Positions 19,446 through 28,606 are shown, counted from the stretch's first letter. The stretch: 35,306 nt of DNA from Schumannella sp. (GCA_025463555.1 JAODAS010000044.1:1-35306), one strand, 5' to 3'. Notes: generated by a model from the letters alone, not told the origin. Numbers and translations are program-made.

Positions 19446-21059
19446 GTGACCGCCGACGCCGCACCCACCGACAAAGCCGTTCCCGATCTCACCACGACGG
19501 CCGGCCGGATCGCCGACCTGAAGGTGCGCTACCACGAGGCCGTGACCGCGAGCGGCGAGGCCGCGATCGAGAAGCAGCACGCGAAGGGCAAGAAGACCGC
19601 CCGCGAGCGCATCGAGCAACTGCTCGACCTCGGCAGCTTCGTCGAGCTCGACGAGTTCGTCCGTCACCGCACCCACGCTTTCGGCATGGACAAGAACCGC
19701 CCGTACGGGGATGCGGTCGTCACCGGCACGGGCACCATCCACGGACGTCAGGTCGCGGTCTACTCGCAGGACTTCACGATCTTCGGCGGCTCGCTCGGCG
19801 AGGTCGCGGGCGAGAAGATCATCAAGGTCATGCAGCTGGCGCTCAAGACGGGGGTGCCCATCATCGGCATGCTCGATTCCGGCGGCGCGCGCATCCAGGA
19901 GGGTGTCGTCGCTCTCGGCAAGTACGGCGAGATCTTCCGCCTCAACACGCAGGCGTCGGGGGTCATCCCGCAACTCTCGATCATCATGGGGCCGGCCGCT
20001 GGCGGCGCGGTCTACTCCCCCGCGCTCACCGACTTCGTGATCATGGTCGACAAGACCTCTCACATGTTCGTGACGGGACCGGATGTCATCAAGACCGTCA
20101 CGGGCGAGGATGTCGGATTCGAGGAGCTGGGTGGTGCCCTCACGCACAACCAGGTCTCCGGCGTCTCGCATTACCTCGCCAGCGATGAGGACGACGCCCT
20201 CGACTACGCGCGCGCGCTGATCTCGTTCCTGCCCGACAACAACCTCGCCGAGCTGCCCGTGTACGAGGCCGAGGTCGAACTCGAGATCACGGACGAGGAC
20301 CGCAAGCTCAACACCCTCATCCCGGACTCGCCGAACCAGCCCTACGACGTCAAGACGGTCATCGAGAGCCTCGTCGACAACGACGACTTCCTCGAGGTGC
20401 AACCGCTCTACGCGCCGAACATCGTGATCGGCTTCGCCCGGCTCGAGGGCCGCAGCATCGGCATCATCGCCAACCAGCCGCAGGCGATGGCGGGCACGCT
20501 CAACATCGAGGCCGGAGAGAAGGCGGCGCGTTTCGTGCGGTTCTGCGACGCTTTCTCGATCCCGATCCTCACCCTCGTCGACGTGCCGGGCTACCTGCCG
20601 GGCACCGACCAGGAGTGGACGGGCGTCATCCGCCGCGGCGCGAAGCTGCTGTACGCGTACGCAGAAGCAACCGTGCCCCTGGTCACCGTGATCACCCGCA
20701 AGGCGTACGGCGGGGCCTACATCGTCATGGGGTCCAAGCAGCTCGGGGCCGACATCAACTTCGCCTGGCCCACCGCCGAGATCGCCGTCATGGGCGGGCA
20801 GGGTGCGGTGAACATCCTGTACCGCGGTGAGATCAAGAGGGCCGAGGAGGCCGGCGAAGACGTGGCGGCGGTGCGCACCCGGCTCGCCAACGAGTACACC
20901 TACAACGTCGCGTCGCCGTTCCTCGCCGCCGAGCGGGGCGAGCTGGACGGCGTGATCGAGCCGGCCGCCACGCGGGTCGCCGTCATCAAGGCTCTGCGGG
21001 CGCTCCGCACCAAGCGCGCCGAACAGCCGCCGAAGAAGCACGGGAACATCCCGCTGTGA
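19446..21059 (+). CDS. accD: Acyl-CoA (propionyl-CoA type) carboxylase beta subunit
   Basis: [71 protein letters not shown]; AccD5/PccB-like. Confidence 0.96.
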   Translation: MTADAAPTDKAVPDLTTTAGRIADLKVRYHEAVTASGEAAIEKQHAKGKKTARERIEQLLDLGSFVELDEFVRHRTHAFGMDKNRPYGDAVVTGTGTIHGRQVAVYSQDFTIFGGSLGEVAGEKIIKVMQLALKTGVPIIGMLDSGGARIQEGVVALGKYGEIFRLNTQASGVIPQLSIIMGPAAGGAVYSPALTDFVIMVDKTSHMFVTGPDVIKTVTGEDVGFEELGGALTHNQVSGVSHYLASDEDDALDYARALISFLPDNNLAELPVYEAEVELEITDEDRKLNTLIPDSPNQPYDVKTVIESLVDNDDFLEVQPLYAPNIVIGFARLEGRSIGIIANQPQAMAGTLNIEAGEKAARFVRFCDAFSIPILTLVDVPGYLPGTDQEWTGVIRRGAKLLYAYAEATVPLVTVITRKAYGGAYIVMGSKQLGADINFAWPTAEIAVMGGQGAVNILYRGEIKRAEEAGEDVAAVRTRLANEYTYNVASPFLAAERGELDGVIEPAATRVAVIKALRALRTKRAEQPPKKHGNIPL

Positions 21060-21277
21060 CCGCCTCGGACGAGCCGGGGGTCGACATCCGGTTCCTGGGC
21101 GGCAATCCGGATGCCGAGGAGATCGCCGCGATCACCGCCGTTCTCAGCGGCGCGCTCGACGAGCTCGCGGGCGAGCAGCGCCGCCGCCAGTCGCGAGGAC
21201 CGTCGGCCTGGCAGCGCAGCCAGCGGAACGTGCGGACCCCGCTCGTGCGCGGCGCCTGGCGCACCTCGGAGCGCTGA
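21056..21277 (+). CDS. accE: Acyl-CoA carboxylase epsilon subunit
   Basis: 73 aa, [26 protein letters not shown]...[20 protein letters not shown], directly after and overlapping accD. Confidence 0.85.
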   Translation: MTASDEPGVDIRFLGGNPDAEEIAAITAVLSGALDELAGEQRRRQSRGPSAWQRSQRNVRTPLVRGAWRTSER

Positions 21278-21575
21278 CAGCCGGAGCCGACAGGCTGGGC
21301 GTGCGGGTACGGGATCCGTCGTCGGCGCTACGGATTCCGTCGAATACCGGCGACCCGGAGACAGAAAACGGCCTTGTCCCCCGCAATCGCGCAGCAATCC
21401 AGTCGTTCGGACTGTAAATACAGGCGTGTTCGGGCAGAATGTCCCCTCTTTGTCCCCCGAAATGACGACTATTCGCCCCGCTCGATCCACGGCATCCTTG
21501 GAGCAACAGATGCACCGCTTGCGGAGCATCGCCATACATCGGGCGACTAGGGTAAGCAGTTCGATGTTGTGGGGG

Positions 21576-21612
21576 CGAGTCAGGGCGATATTCGGGTTGT
21601 CGCCCTGACTCG
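21576..21612. ncRNA. Perfect 13-bp inverted repeat with 11-nt loop (candidate structured RNA or terminator element)
   Basis: CGAGTCAGGGCGA - TATTCGGGTTG - TCGCCCTGACTCG; second arm is the exact reverse complement of the first. Confidence 0.5.
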
Positions 21613-21621
21613 GATTCTGAC

Positions 21622-21654
21622 GGAGGGTCCGCGTTGTACGCGGGCCCTCCGGTC
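21622..21654 (+). terminator. Strong stem-loop, probable intrinsic terminator
   Basis: GGAGGGTCCGCG - TTGTA - CGCGGGCCCTCC (12 bp, one G-T wobble) followed by GGTCTTT. Confidence 0.65.
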
Positions 21655-21683
21655 TTTAACCGGCGGCCTCGCTCGCCGGCGGT

Positions 21684-22721
21684 TCACACGGTGCGCGGGA
21701 TCTCCAGCCACAGCTCGACCTCGTCGTCGTCGAGGGTGTCGCGCGGCCCCAGCAGGCTGGCGCTGCCGTCGTCGCTGGTGCGCAGTCCCACCACCGTGAC
21801 AGCGACGTCCGAGCCCTCTGGCACGGTGCGCGCGATCACCTTGTCCGCGGACGTGCTGCGCAACGCCTCGGCGAGCCGGCCGAGCACGCGATCCAGATCG
21901 GCATCGTCGAGGTCGTCGATCCCTCCCTCGTCGAGGAGGGTGACGGTGGTGCCCCGGCGGCGGGCCAGCATGACCTGCTCCCGCACGGCGTTGTTGAGCA
22001 GCTTGCGCCCGCGGATCTCGTCGCGGATCGCGCCCTCGAGATGCAGGCACTCCGCGCGCTGCACCGCCGTCAGATCGCCGTGGGTCTGCTGGATCGCCCG
22101 CAGCATCGGCAGGGCCATCACGCTGGTCTGACCCAGCCGGAACTGCCGCTCGTTGAGGTGCGCCTCCTGTGCGGCGTGCCAGTCGGTCGCCTCACGTTCG
22201 GCCAGCGCGAAGCGCTGCGAGTCCCGTGCCGCCTTGGAGAGCGCGTTGGTGATGATGTGCGCGATGCCGACCCAGGCCGCGCTGCCGACCACGCCGATCT
22301 CGCCGAGCGCTGCCGGCCCGCTCCAGAGCACGGTCTGCAGCACCAGGAAGACGATGCCGGCCCACGCGAATCCGGGCCGGCGCACCGTCACCATGATCGC
22401 CATCAGCGTGCCGACGGCCGCGACGTACCAGGTCGAGTAGCTCAGCCCGCCCTCCACGTGGGCCTGCAGTTGCGATGTGACGAGCAGCGGCATGGCGAGC
22501 GCCACCGCGAACGCGAAGGACGCCAGCCAGATCGGCGTGCGCCGCTGGCTGACCAAGAGCAGCGCGGCCGTCGCGATCGCGTACAGGATCATGGCGACGA
22601 TCACCGGCCCCGTGCCGTGATAGTGCCCCAGTTGGAACGAGTACACGCCGAGCACGATGTGATAGCTCGAGAACAGCGCGGCGAGTCCGATGAGCAGGAA
22701 TCGGGGCGCACCGATGGTCAC
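21684..22721 (-). CDS. Membrane protein with degenerate histidine-kinase-like C-terminus
   Basis: Several N-terminal TM segments; C-terminal LEGAIRDEIRGRKLLNNAVREQVMLARRRGTTVTLLDEGG resembles sensor-kinase regions but lacks recognisable H, N and G boxes; overlaps the upstream kinase gene. Confidence 0.65.
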   Translation of the reverse strand: MTIGAPRFLLIGLAALFSSYHIVLGVYSFQLGHYHGTGPVIVAMILYAIATAALLLVSQRRTPIWLASFAFAVALAMPLLVTSQLQAHVEGGLSYSTWYVAAVGTLMAIMVTVRRPGFAWAGIVFLVLQTVLWSGPAALGEIGVVGSAAWVGIAHIITNALSKAARDSQRFALAEREATDWHAAQEAHLNERQFRLGQTSVMALPMLRAIQQTHGDLTAVQRAECLHLEGAIRDEIRGRKLLNNAVREQVMLARRRGTTVTLLDEGGIDDLDDADLDRVLGRLAEALRSTSADKVIARTVPEGSDVAVTVVGLRTSDDGSASLLGPRDTLDDDEVELWLEIPRTV

Positions 22722-24028
22722 AGCGCCTCACCCCCCTCGGATGCCGTGGCGAACTCCTCGAAGACCGGCACGCCGGCCGCCCGCTCGTCGGGCCAGTGCA
22801 GCGTGACCTTCGTGCCCCGGCCGGGCGAGGAGTCGATGTCGGCATGCCCGCCCGCGCTGGACATGCGCTCGAGGATCGAGACCCGCACACCCAGCCGCTC
22901 GGTCGGCACGGTCGCGACATCGAACCCCGACCCGTCGTCACCCACCTGCACCTGGATCGCGCCGTGACCCATCCCCTTGACCTCGACCCAGCGTGCGACC
23001 CCCGAGCCCGCATGCTGCAGGCTGTTGACCATCCCCTGCACGGCGGCCGAGTACAGGGCCTCCGCCACCGGGATCGGAAGGCTCGCGCGCCCGAGGCGCA
23101 GCGAGCGCACATCGAAGGGCTGCGACATGGTGCTGGCCGCTTCGGAGATGCGGCTGGCGAGCACCGTCGCCGGAACCTGTGCGTCCGAATCCGGGGTGAC
23201 GGCCACCGCATCCCGCAGATGCCCGATGGCGTTCCCGGCCATGGTCGCCGCGAGCTCCTTCGCCTCGGGCGTGTACGCCCGTGCCGCGGAGAGCAGCGTC
23301 GTGAGCACGCTGTCGTGCACGATCGCGTCGACCTGCACGCGCTCCGCCTCGATCGCGTGCTGACGCACGGCGTGCGAGTAGCGCTCGAGCGCCGTCTGCT
23401 GGGCGCGGTCGACGCTCGTGGCCGCGGTGCGGAGCATGAAGAAGATGATCGTGATGACGCCGCCGAGGATGAGCGCGAAGACGGAGTCGAGCGCAGCGCG
23501 GGACGGGCCGACGTCGCCGCCCGCCGGCGTCAGGCGGATGATCGCGTAGATCAGCGGGAGCGACACCAGGTACAGCGAGGCCCAGCGCACCGAGAGACCG
23601 ATCGCGGCCATCGAGGTCGCGACGGTCATGATGCCGTACAGCCACGAGCTGTCCTGCGTCGCCCGGCTGGGGTCGAGAACGGCGAACGGCCACGTCACGA
23701 GTCCGACCAGATACACGGCCGCGAACGTCGTGTTCGCGGTACGTACCCAGCGCCGGGTCGCCGAGGCGACGACGGCGAACAGCAGACAGGCGAGCAGCCC
23801 GCCGATGAAGACGATGTTCCACGCGACGAGCGTGTTGCCCAGCTGGCCGAAGATGGCCGGAGTCGTCTGCGCGAAGAATGCGATGCCGAACCCGGCGGCG
23901 GAGCGCGAGACGGCGGACTCCACCCGCCGCAGGCTGAGCGGGTTGCGGACCTGGCGGCCCCGCGGCGGGGCGGAGCCCGGCTCGCTCGCAGCCCGGCGGG
24001 GCGCGGCGGACGGGTCGCTAGTGGCCAT
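22718..24028 (-). CDS. Membrane sensor histidine kinase
   Basis: N-terminal TM segments; VDAIVHDSVLTTLLSA (H-box region), NSLQHAGSG (N box), VGDDGSGFD (G1), SSPGRGTKVTLHWP (G2). Confidence 0.85.
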   Translation of the reverse strand: MATSDPSAAPRRAASEPGSAPPRGRQVRNPLSLRRVESAVSRSAAGFGIAFFAQTTPAIFGQLGNTLVAWNIVFIGGLLACLLFAVVASATRRWVRTANTTFAAVYLVGLVTWPFAVLDPSRATQDSSWLYGIMTVATSMAAIGLSVRWASLYLVSLPLIYAIIRLTPAGGDVGPSRAALDSVFALILGGVITIIFFMLRTAATSVDRAQQTALERYSHAVRQHAIEAERVQVDAIVHDSVLTTLLSAARAYTPEAKELAATMAGNAIGHLRDAVAVTPDSDAQVPATVLASRISEAASTMSQPFDVRSLRLGRASLPIPVAEALYSAAVQGMVNSLQHAGSGVARWVEVKGMGHGAIQVQVGDDGSGFDVATVPTERLGVRVSILERMSSAGGHADIDSSPGRGTKVTLHWPDERAAGVPVFEEFATASEGGEAL

Positions 24029-24728
24029 CGCCGGCGTCGGGGTCGAGCCCCGGCAGGATCCCGTCCTCGACCGCGCGGCGCAGCAGATCGACCTTGGTGG
24101 GGGCGGGGCGACCGACCTCCACGTACTTCACCCGGATGCGGTCGAGGTACTCACGCGCCGTCGAATACCCGATGCCGAGCTGCTCGGCGGCCAGCTTCAG
24201 CGGGAGGCCGGACGCGTAGAGATGCAGGATCTCGCGCTCGCGTCGCCCGAGCTGAGCCTTCGCGAAGTCGCGGTCGGCGTCGATCGCCGTCGCCCACTCC
24301 AGGTTGTTCAGCACCTCGCCGCGGGCGACCGTGGCGGCGGCGGCGATGACGGTCTTGGTGGCCGACGACTTCGGGATGACACCGGCTGCACCTGCGGCGA
24401 GCGCCTCTCGCACGAGGGCGACGCGGTCGGCGATGCTGTGGACCAGCACGGCCGAGCCTGCGGCCTGCACGCTCTTGACGTTGTCGGTGACGCTCGAGCC
24501 GTCGCCGAGCGACAGGTCGAGAACGGTGACATCGACCTCGCGGCCCGCGAGTCCGGTGATCAACTCGGGCACACTCGCCGCCACCAGCACCACGTCGTAC
24601 CCTTCGTCGGCGAAGGCGGCCTTCAGGCCGAGGCGCACGGATTCGTGGTCATCGACGACCGCGACACGCACGCCGTTCGCCGGCATCGGCGCGGCGGGCT
24701 CCTGCTGGATCGTCTGCGACACGCTCAT
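24018..24728 (-). CDS. Response regulator, NarL/LuxR type
   Basis: VRVAVVDDHESVRLGL receiver, VTVLDLSLGDG phospho-Asp region, C-terminal LGRREREILHLYASGLPLKLAAEQLGIGYSTAREYLDRIRVKY HTH; GGGGGAGA upstream of ATG 24728. Confidence 0.92.
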   Translation of the reverse strand: MSVSQTIQQEPAAPMPANGVRVAVVDDHESVRLGLKAAFADEGYDVVLVAASVPELITGLAGREVDVTVLDLSLGDGSSVTDNVKSVQAAGSAVLVHSIADRVALVREALAAGAAGVIPKSSATKTVIAAAATVARGEVLNNLEWATAIDADRDFAKAQLGRREREILHLYASGLPLKLAAEQLGIGYSTAREYLDRIRVKYVEVGRPAPTKVDLLRRAVEDGILPGLDPDAGDGH

Positions 24729-24754
24729 CCTGTCTCCCCCGATCCGGTGCCCGT

Positions 24755-24769
24755 GCGGTCCCGGACCGC
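24755..24769. promoter_or_regulatory. Palindrome in the leader of the response-regulator operon (possible operator)
   Basis: GCGGTCC-C-GGACCGC, perfect 7-bp arms. Confidence 0.4.
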
Positions 24770-24787
24770 GGATCACCCGGGCTCATG

Positions 24788-26026
24788 TTACCGCGCCGCT
24801 CCCCCGCGGACGAGGAGCCCCACCGCTTCCACGTGGTGGGTCATCGGAAACAGGTCGAACGCACGCAGCGAAGCGAGCCGGTACCCGTGGCCCGCAAGCA
24901 GCCCGACATCCCGTGCGAACGCCACCGGGTCGCACGCGACGTACACCAGCTGCGCAGGTGCGACGGCGGCGAGCGCATCGAGCACCGCACGCCCGGCACC
25001 GGCCCGCGGGGGGTCGAGCACCACGGTGGCCGCGCCCAGCCGCGCACGTTCGGTGGCGGATGCGGAACCGAGGGAACGGACCCAGTGCTCCACCCGGCCG
25101 GTGGCGGTCGCCGCCCCGATCCAGTCGGCGAGGTTCTCGGCGGCATGCTCGGTCGCGCGGGCATCGGACTCGACGCTGGTGATGCGAGTGGTGGGTCCGA
25201 ACCGGTCGCCGACGGCGGCGGCCAGCAGCCCCACACCGCCATACAGGTCGAGGTTCGCCGCCTTCGGGTCGAACAGCTGATCGTCGATCGCCCCGGCGAC
25301 GGCGGCACTCAGGGTCTCGGCCGCGTGCCGGTGCACCTGCCAGAACCCGGAGTCATCGACCACGAATTCGCGCTGCCCCACGACCTCCCGGACGACGCTG
25401 CGGCTCTGTTTGCCGACGATGAGGCGTGGGCCGCCGAGCGCTGGCGCGAGCAGGTCGACGTGTTCCGTCTGCGGGTCGAAGCGCTCCCGCAGGGGCGCGA
25501 TCTCGCGCAACTCGTCGACCGCCAGCGGCAGGTCGGCGACCGGGATCACGGTGTGCGACCGCGCGGCGTACGGGCCGGCCACCCCGTCGTCGGAGACGTG
25601 CAGACGCACGCGGGTGCGCCATCCGGTGCCGTCGTCGTTGCCCGGCAGGGCTTCGACGATGGTGTCCCGCTCGAGCTTCGCGAAGCGCTGGAGTGCCTCT
25701 CGCAGCACCTGCTGCTTGAGCGTGCGCTGGTGCCCGAGCTCGATGTGCCCGAACTCGGCACCCCCTGCGCGGTGAGCGGGGTCGCGATCGACGGCTGCCT
25801 CCGCCCACGGGTGGGGGCGGCGATGGATGCTCGGGTCGAGCACCCGGACCGTCTCGGCCCGCCAGAACGACGGCTTGTCATCATCGGTCACGCGCGCCAG
25901 GACGCGCTCTCCCGGGATCGCGTCGGAGACGAACACGACGCGCCCCTCGAGCCGCGCCACGCTGATGCCGCCGTGCGCGATGTTGGTAGCGTCGAGTTCG
26001 ACCTCGCGGCCACGCATGTCACCCAT
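24788..26026 (-). CDS. Class I SAM-dependent RNA methyltransferase (TrmA/RlmD-like, TRAM domain)
   Basis: VELDATNIAHGGISVARLEGRVVFVSDAIPGERVLARV TRAM-like N-terminus; LDLYGGVGLLAAAVGDRFG; VVLDPPRAGAG; YVACDPVAFARDVGLL. Confidence 0.88.
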   Translation of the reverse strand: MGDMRGREVELDATNIAHGGISVARLEGRVVFVSDAIPGERVLARVTDDDKPSFWRAETVRVLDPSIHRRPHPWAEAAVDRDPAHRAGGAEFGHIELGHQRTLKQQVLREALQRFAKLERDTIVEALPGNDDGTGWRTRVRLHVSDDGVAGPYAARSHTVIPVADLPLAVDELREIAPLRERFDPQTEHVDLLAPALGGPRLIVGKQSRSVVREVVGQREFVVDDSGFWQVHRHAAETLSAAVAGAIDDQLFDPKAANLDLYGGVGLLAAAVGDRFGPTTRITSVESDARATEHAAENLADWIGAATATGRVEHWVRSLGSASATERARLGAATVVLDPPRAGAGRAVLDALAAVAPAQLVYVACDPVAFARDVGLLAGHGYRLASLRAFDLFPMTHHVEAVGLLVRGGAAR

Positions 26027-26048
26027 TCGTTCGAGCATAGGAGGACTC

Positions 26049-26678
26049 GTGCCCGAGCCTGTGCGTCTGTACCTGGCATCGACGTCGCCCGCGCGTCTGG
26101 CGACGCTGCGTGCGGTGGGGATCGATCCGATCCCCATCCCGTCCCGGGTCGACGAGGAGGCCGCCGTCGCCGGCGCCGGCGCGCTGACACCGGTCGGGAT
26201 GGTGATGCTGCTCGCCCGCCTCAAAGCCGAGGCGGTGGCCGAGTCGGGAGCCGAGTTCGACGGGCTCATCCTGGGCGGGGACTCAGCGTTCGAGTTCGAG
26301 GGAGAGGTGTACGGCAAGCCGCACCTGCCGGAGGTGGCGCGGCGGCGCTGGCGCGCGCAGCGCGGGCGCTCGGGTGTGCTGCACTCCGGGCATTGGCTCA
26401 TCGACGCACGCGGCGGCATCATCGGCGCGGCGCTCGGGGCGCCTGCGGCGGCGACGGTCCGGTTCGCCGCCGACATCACGGACGACGAGATCGACGCGTA
26501 CATCGCGACCGGGGAACCGCTTGAGGTGGCCGGCGCATTCACCATCGACTCGAAGGGGGCGGGTTTCATCGAGGGTGTCGATGGCGACCCGCACACGGTC
26601 GTGGGGCTCAGTGTGCCGCTTCTGCGGATGCTGGTGCGGCAGCTCGGGATCGAGTGGACCGACCTCTGGAATCGATAG
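26049..26678 (+). CDS. maf: Maf family nucleoside triphosphate pyrophosphatase
   Basis: LYLASTSPARLATLRAVGIDPIPIPSRVDEE; LILGGDSAFEFEGEVYGKP; GFIEGVDGDPHTVVGLSVPLL; AGGAGGA 4 nt before GTG. Confidence 0.93.
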   Translation: MPEPVRLYLASTSPARLATLRAVGIDPIPIPSRVDEEAAVAGAGALTPVGMVMLLARLKAEAVAESGAEFDGLILGGDSAFEFEGEVYGKPHLPEVARRRWRAQRGRSGVLHSGHWLIDARGGIIGAALGAPAAATVRFAADITDDEIDAYIATGEPLEVAGAFTIDSKGAGFIEGVDGDPHTVVGLSVPLLRMLVRQLGIEWTDLWNR

Positions 26679-26684
26679 CGCCCG

Positions 26685-26714
26685 CCTACAGCCGATCGCA
26701 TCCTGATCTGTAGG
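26685..26714. repeat. 7-bp inverted repeat upstream of the biotin-carboxylase gene
   Basis: CCTACAG - 16 nt - CTGTAGG, perfect arms. Confidence 0.5.
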
Positions 26715-26760
26715 AGGCCGACAAACGATCGCCCGATCCCACCCCATAGGGTGGAGGACT

Positions 26761-28524
26761 ATGGCCACCCGAATCACGAAGGTTCTGATCGCGAATCGGG
26801 GCGAAATCGCGGTGCGCGTCATCCGCGCGGCTCGCGACGCCGGTATCGGCTCCGTCGCCGTCTACGCCGATCAGGACCGCGACGCGCGCCACGTCAAGCT
26901 GGCCGATGAGGCGTTCGCGCTCGACGGCACCACGAGCGCCGACACCTACCTCGTCATCGACAAGCTGCTGTCCGTCGCACGGCGCTCGGGGGCGAACGCG
27001 GTGCACCCGGGGTACGGGTTCCTCGCCGAGAACGCCGACTTCGCCCGGGCGGTGATCGACGCGGGGCTGATCTGGATCGGCCCCTCTCCCGACTCGATCG
27101 AGCGCCTCGGCGACAAGGTGTCGGCACGCCACGTCGCCGAGAAGGTGGGCGCCCCCCTCGCCCCCGGCACCCTCAATCCGGTCAAGGACGCCGCTGAGGT
27201 GCTGGAGTTCGTCGACCAGGTCGGGCTGCCGGTGGCGATCAAGGCGGCATTCGGGGGCGGCGGCCGCGGACTCAAGGTCGCTCGCACGCGCGAAGAGGTC
27301 CCCGAGCTGTTCGAGTCGGCGACGCGGGAAGCGATCGCGGCGTTCGGCCGCGGCGAATGCTTCGTCGAGAAGTACCTCGACGAGCCTCGGCACGTCGAGA
27401 CCCAGTGCCTGGCGGACTCGGCCGGAAACGTGGTCGTCGTGTCCACCCGCGACTGCTCGCTGCAGCGCCGGCACCAGAAGCTCGTCGAGGAAGCACCCGC
27501 ACCCTTCCTGACCGAGGAGCAGACCAAGCTGCTCTACGAGTCGTCGAAGGCCATCCTGAAAGAGGTCGGCTACCTCGGCGCAGGAACGTGCGAGTTCCTG
27601 ATCGGCAAGGACGGCACCGTCTCGTTCCTCGAGGTCAACACCCGCCTCCAGGTCGAGCACCCCGTCTCCGAAGAGGTCACCGGCATCGACCTGGTGCGCG
27701 AGCAGTTCCGCATCGCCGAGGGCGGTCTGCTCGAGTACGGCGACCCGGTCACGCACGGCCACTCGTTCGAGTTCCGCATCAACGGCGAAGACCCCGGCCG
27801 CAACTTCCTGCCGATGCCCGGCCCGGTCAACGTGCTGCGCTTCCCCGGCGGTCCCGGCGTGCGCGTCGACTCGGGTGTCACCACGGGCGACGTCATCTCG
27901 GGCGCATTCGACTCGCTCCTGGCGAAGCTGATCGTGACCGGTTCCAATCGGGCGGATGCCCTGGAGCGTGCGCGTCGCGCGCTGGATGAGTTCGAGGTGG
28001 CGGGTCTGCCGACCGTGCTGCCCTTCCACCGCAAGGTGGTGCGAGAGCCGGCTTTCGTCGCCGCGGACGGGCATTTCGGCGTCTACACCCGCTGGATCGA
28101 GACCGAGTTCGTCAACGACCTGGAGCCGTGGGGCGGCATGCTGCCCGAATCCGGTCCGGCAGAGAAGCGGCACGACGTCGTCGTCGAGGTCGAAGGCAAG
28201 CGGGTCGCCGTGTCGTTGCCGACCAGGCTGCTGCCGGCATCCGGATCGGTGTCGAACGCACCCGCCCCGCGCCGGCGTGCCGGCGGAGGCGTGGCCGTCG
28301 CCGCCAGCGGCACCGCGGTGAAGAGCCCGATGCAGGCGACCATCGTGAAGGTCGCCGTCGCCGAGGGTGACAAGGTCGTCAAGGGCGACCTGATCGTGGT
28401 GCTCGAGGCGATGAAGATGGAGCAGCCCCTGACGGCGCACCGCGACGGCACCATCGCGAAGCTCGATGCCACGGTGGGCGCCACGGTGTCCGCTGGGCAC
28501 CAGTTGCTCGCGATCGAGGACTAG
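26761..28524 (+). CDS. accA: Acyl-CoA carboxylase alpha subunit (biotin carboxylase + BCCP)
   Basis: [60 protein letters not shown]; biotinylation motif EAMKMEQPL; AccA3-like. Confidence 0.96.
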   Translation: MATRITKVLIANRGEIAVRVIRAARDAGIGSVAVYADQDRDARHVKLADEAFALDGTTSADTYLVIDKLLSVARRSGANAVHPGYGFLAENADFARAVIDAGLIWIGPSPDSIERLGDKVSARHVAEKVGAPLAPGTLNPVKDAAEVLEFVDQVGLPVAIKAAFGGGGRGLKVARTREEVPELFESATREAIAAFGRGECFVEKYLDEPRHVETQCLADSAGNVVVVSTRDCSLQRRHQKLVEEAPAPFLTEEQTKLLYESSKAILKEVGYLGAGTCEFLIGKDGTVSFLEVNTRLQVEHPVSEEVTGIDLVREQFRIAEGGLLEYGDPVTHGHSFEFRINGEDPGRNFLPMPGPVNVLRFPGGPGVRVDSGVTTGDVISGAFDSLLAKLIVTGSNRADALERARRALDEFEVAGLPTVLPFHRKVVREPAFVAADGHFGVYTRWIETEFVNDLEPWGGMLPESGPAEKRHDVVVEVEGKRVAVSLPTRLLPASGSVSNAPAPRRRAGGGVAVAASGTAVKSPMQATIVKVAVAEGDKVVKGDLIVVLEAMKMEQPLTAHRDGTIAKLDATVGATVSAGHQLLAIED

Positions 28525-28606
28525 CCGCAGGATCTCGCGCGCCGCGGACTCGGACTGGGGGCACGCGGGCGATCCCGCCGCTTCGCACCGGCCCTACGCT
28601 GGCGGG

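Noticed and set aside
19326-21041. 571-aa minus-strand ORF
   Set aside because: Shadow ORF opposite accD; composition typical of reverse-frame high-GC artefacts.
20900-21535. Possible small Cys-containing protein (MAMLRKRCICCSKDAVDRAGRIVVISGDKEGTFCPN...) on the minus strand of the 406-bp gap
   Set aside because: The reading frame continues into accE/accD antisense and ends in Arg/Ala-rich shadow sequence; no ribosome-binding site or homology seen. A shorter real peptide cannot be excluded.
21111-21608. 165-aa plus-strand ORF spanning accE and the hairpin region
   Set aside because: Starts inside accE in another frame, Ser/Arg-rich; its end falls in the perfect inverted repeat.
21278-21683. 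6C RNA or tRNA in the convergent gap
   Set aside because: C-runs are in single-strand-looking repeats, not hairpin loops as in 6C RNA; no tRNA cloverleaf or GGTTCGANTCC T-loop on either strand.
24785-26524. 579-aa plus-strand ORF
   Set aside because: Antisense to the RNA methyltransferase and frame-shifted over maf; both sense proteins have clear motifs.
26686-28500. 604-aa minus-strand ORF
   Set aside because: Shadow ORF opposite accA (biotin carboxylase).
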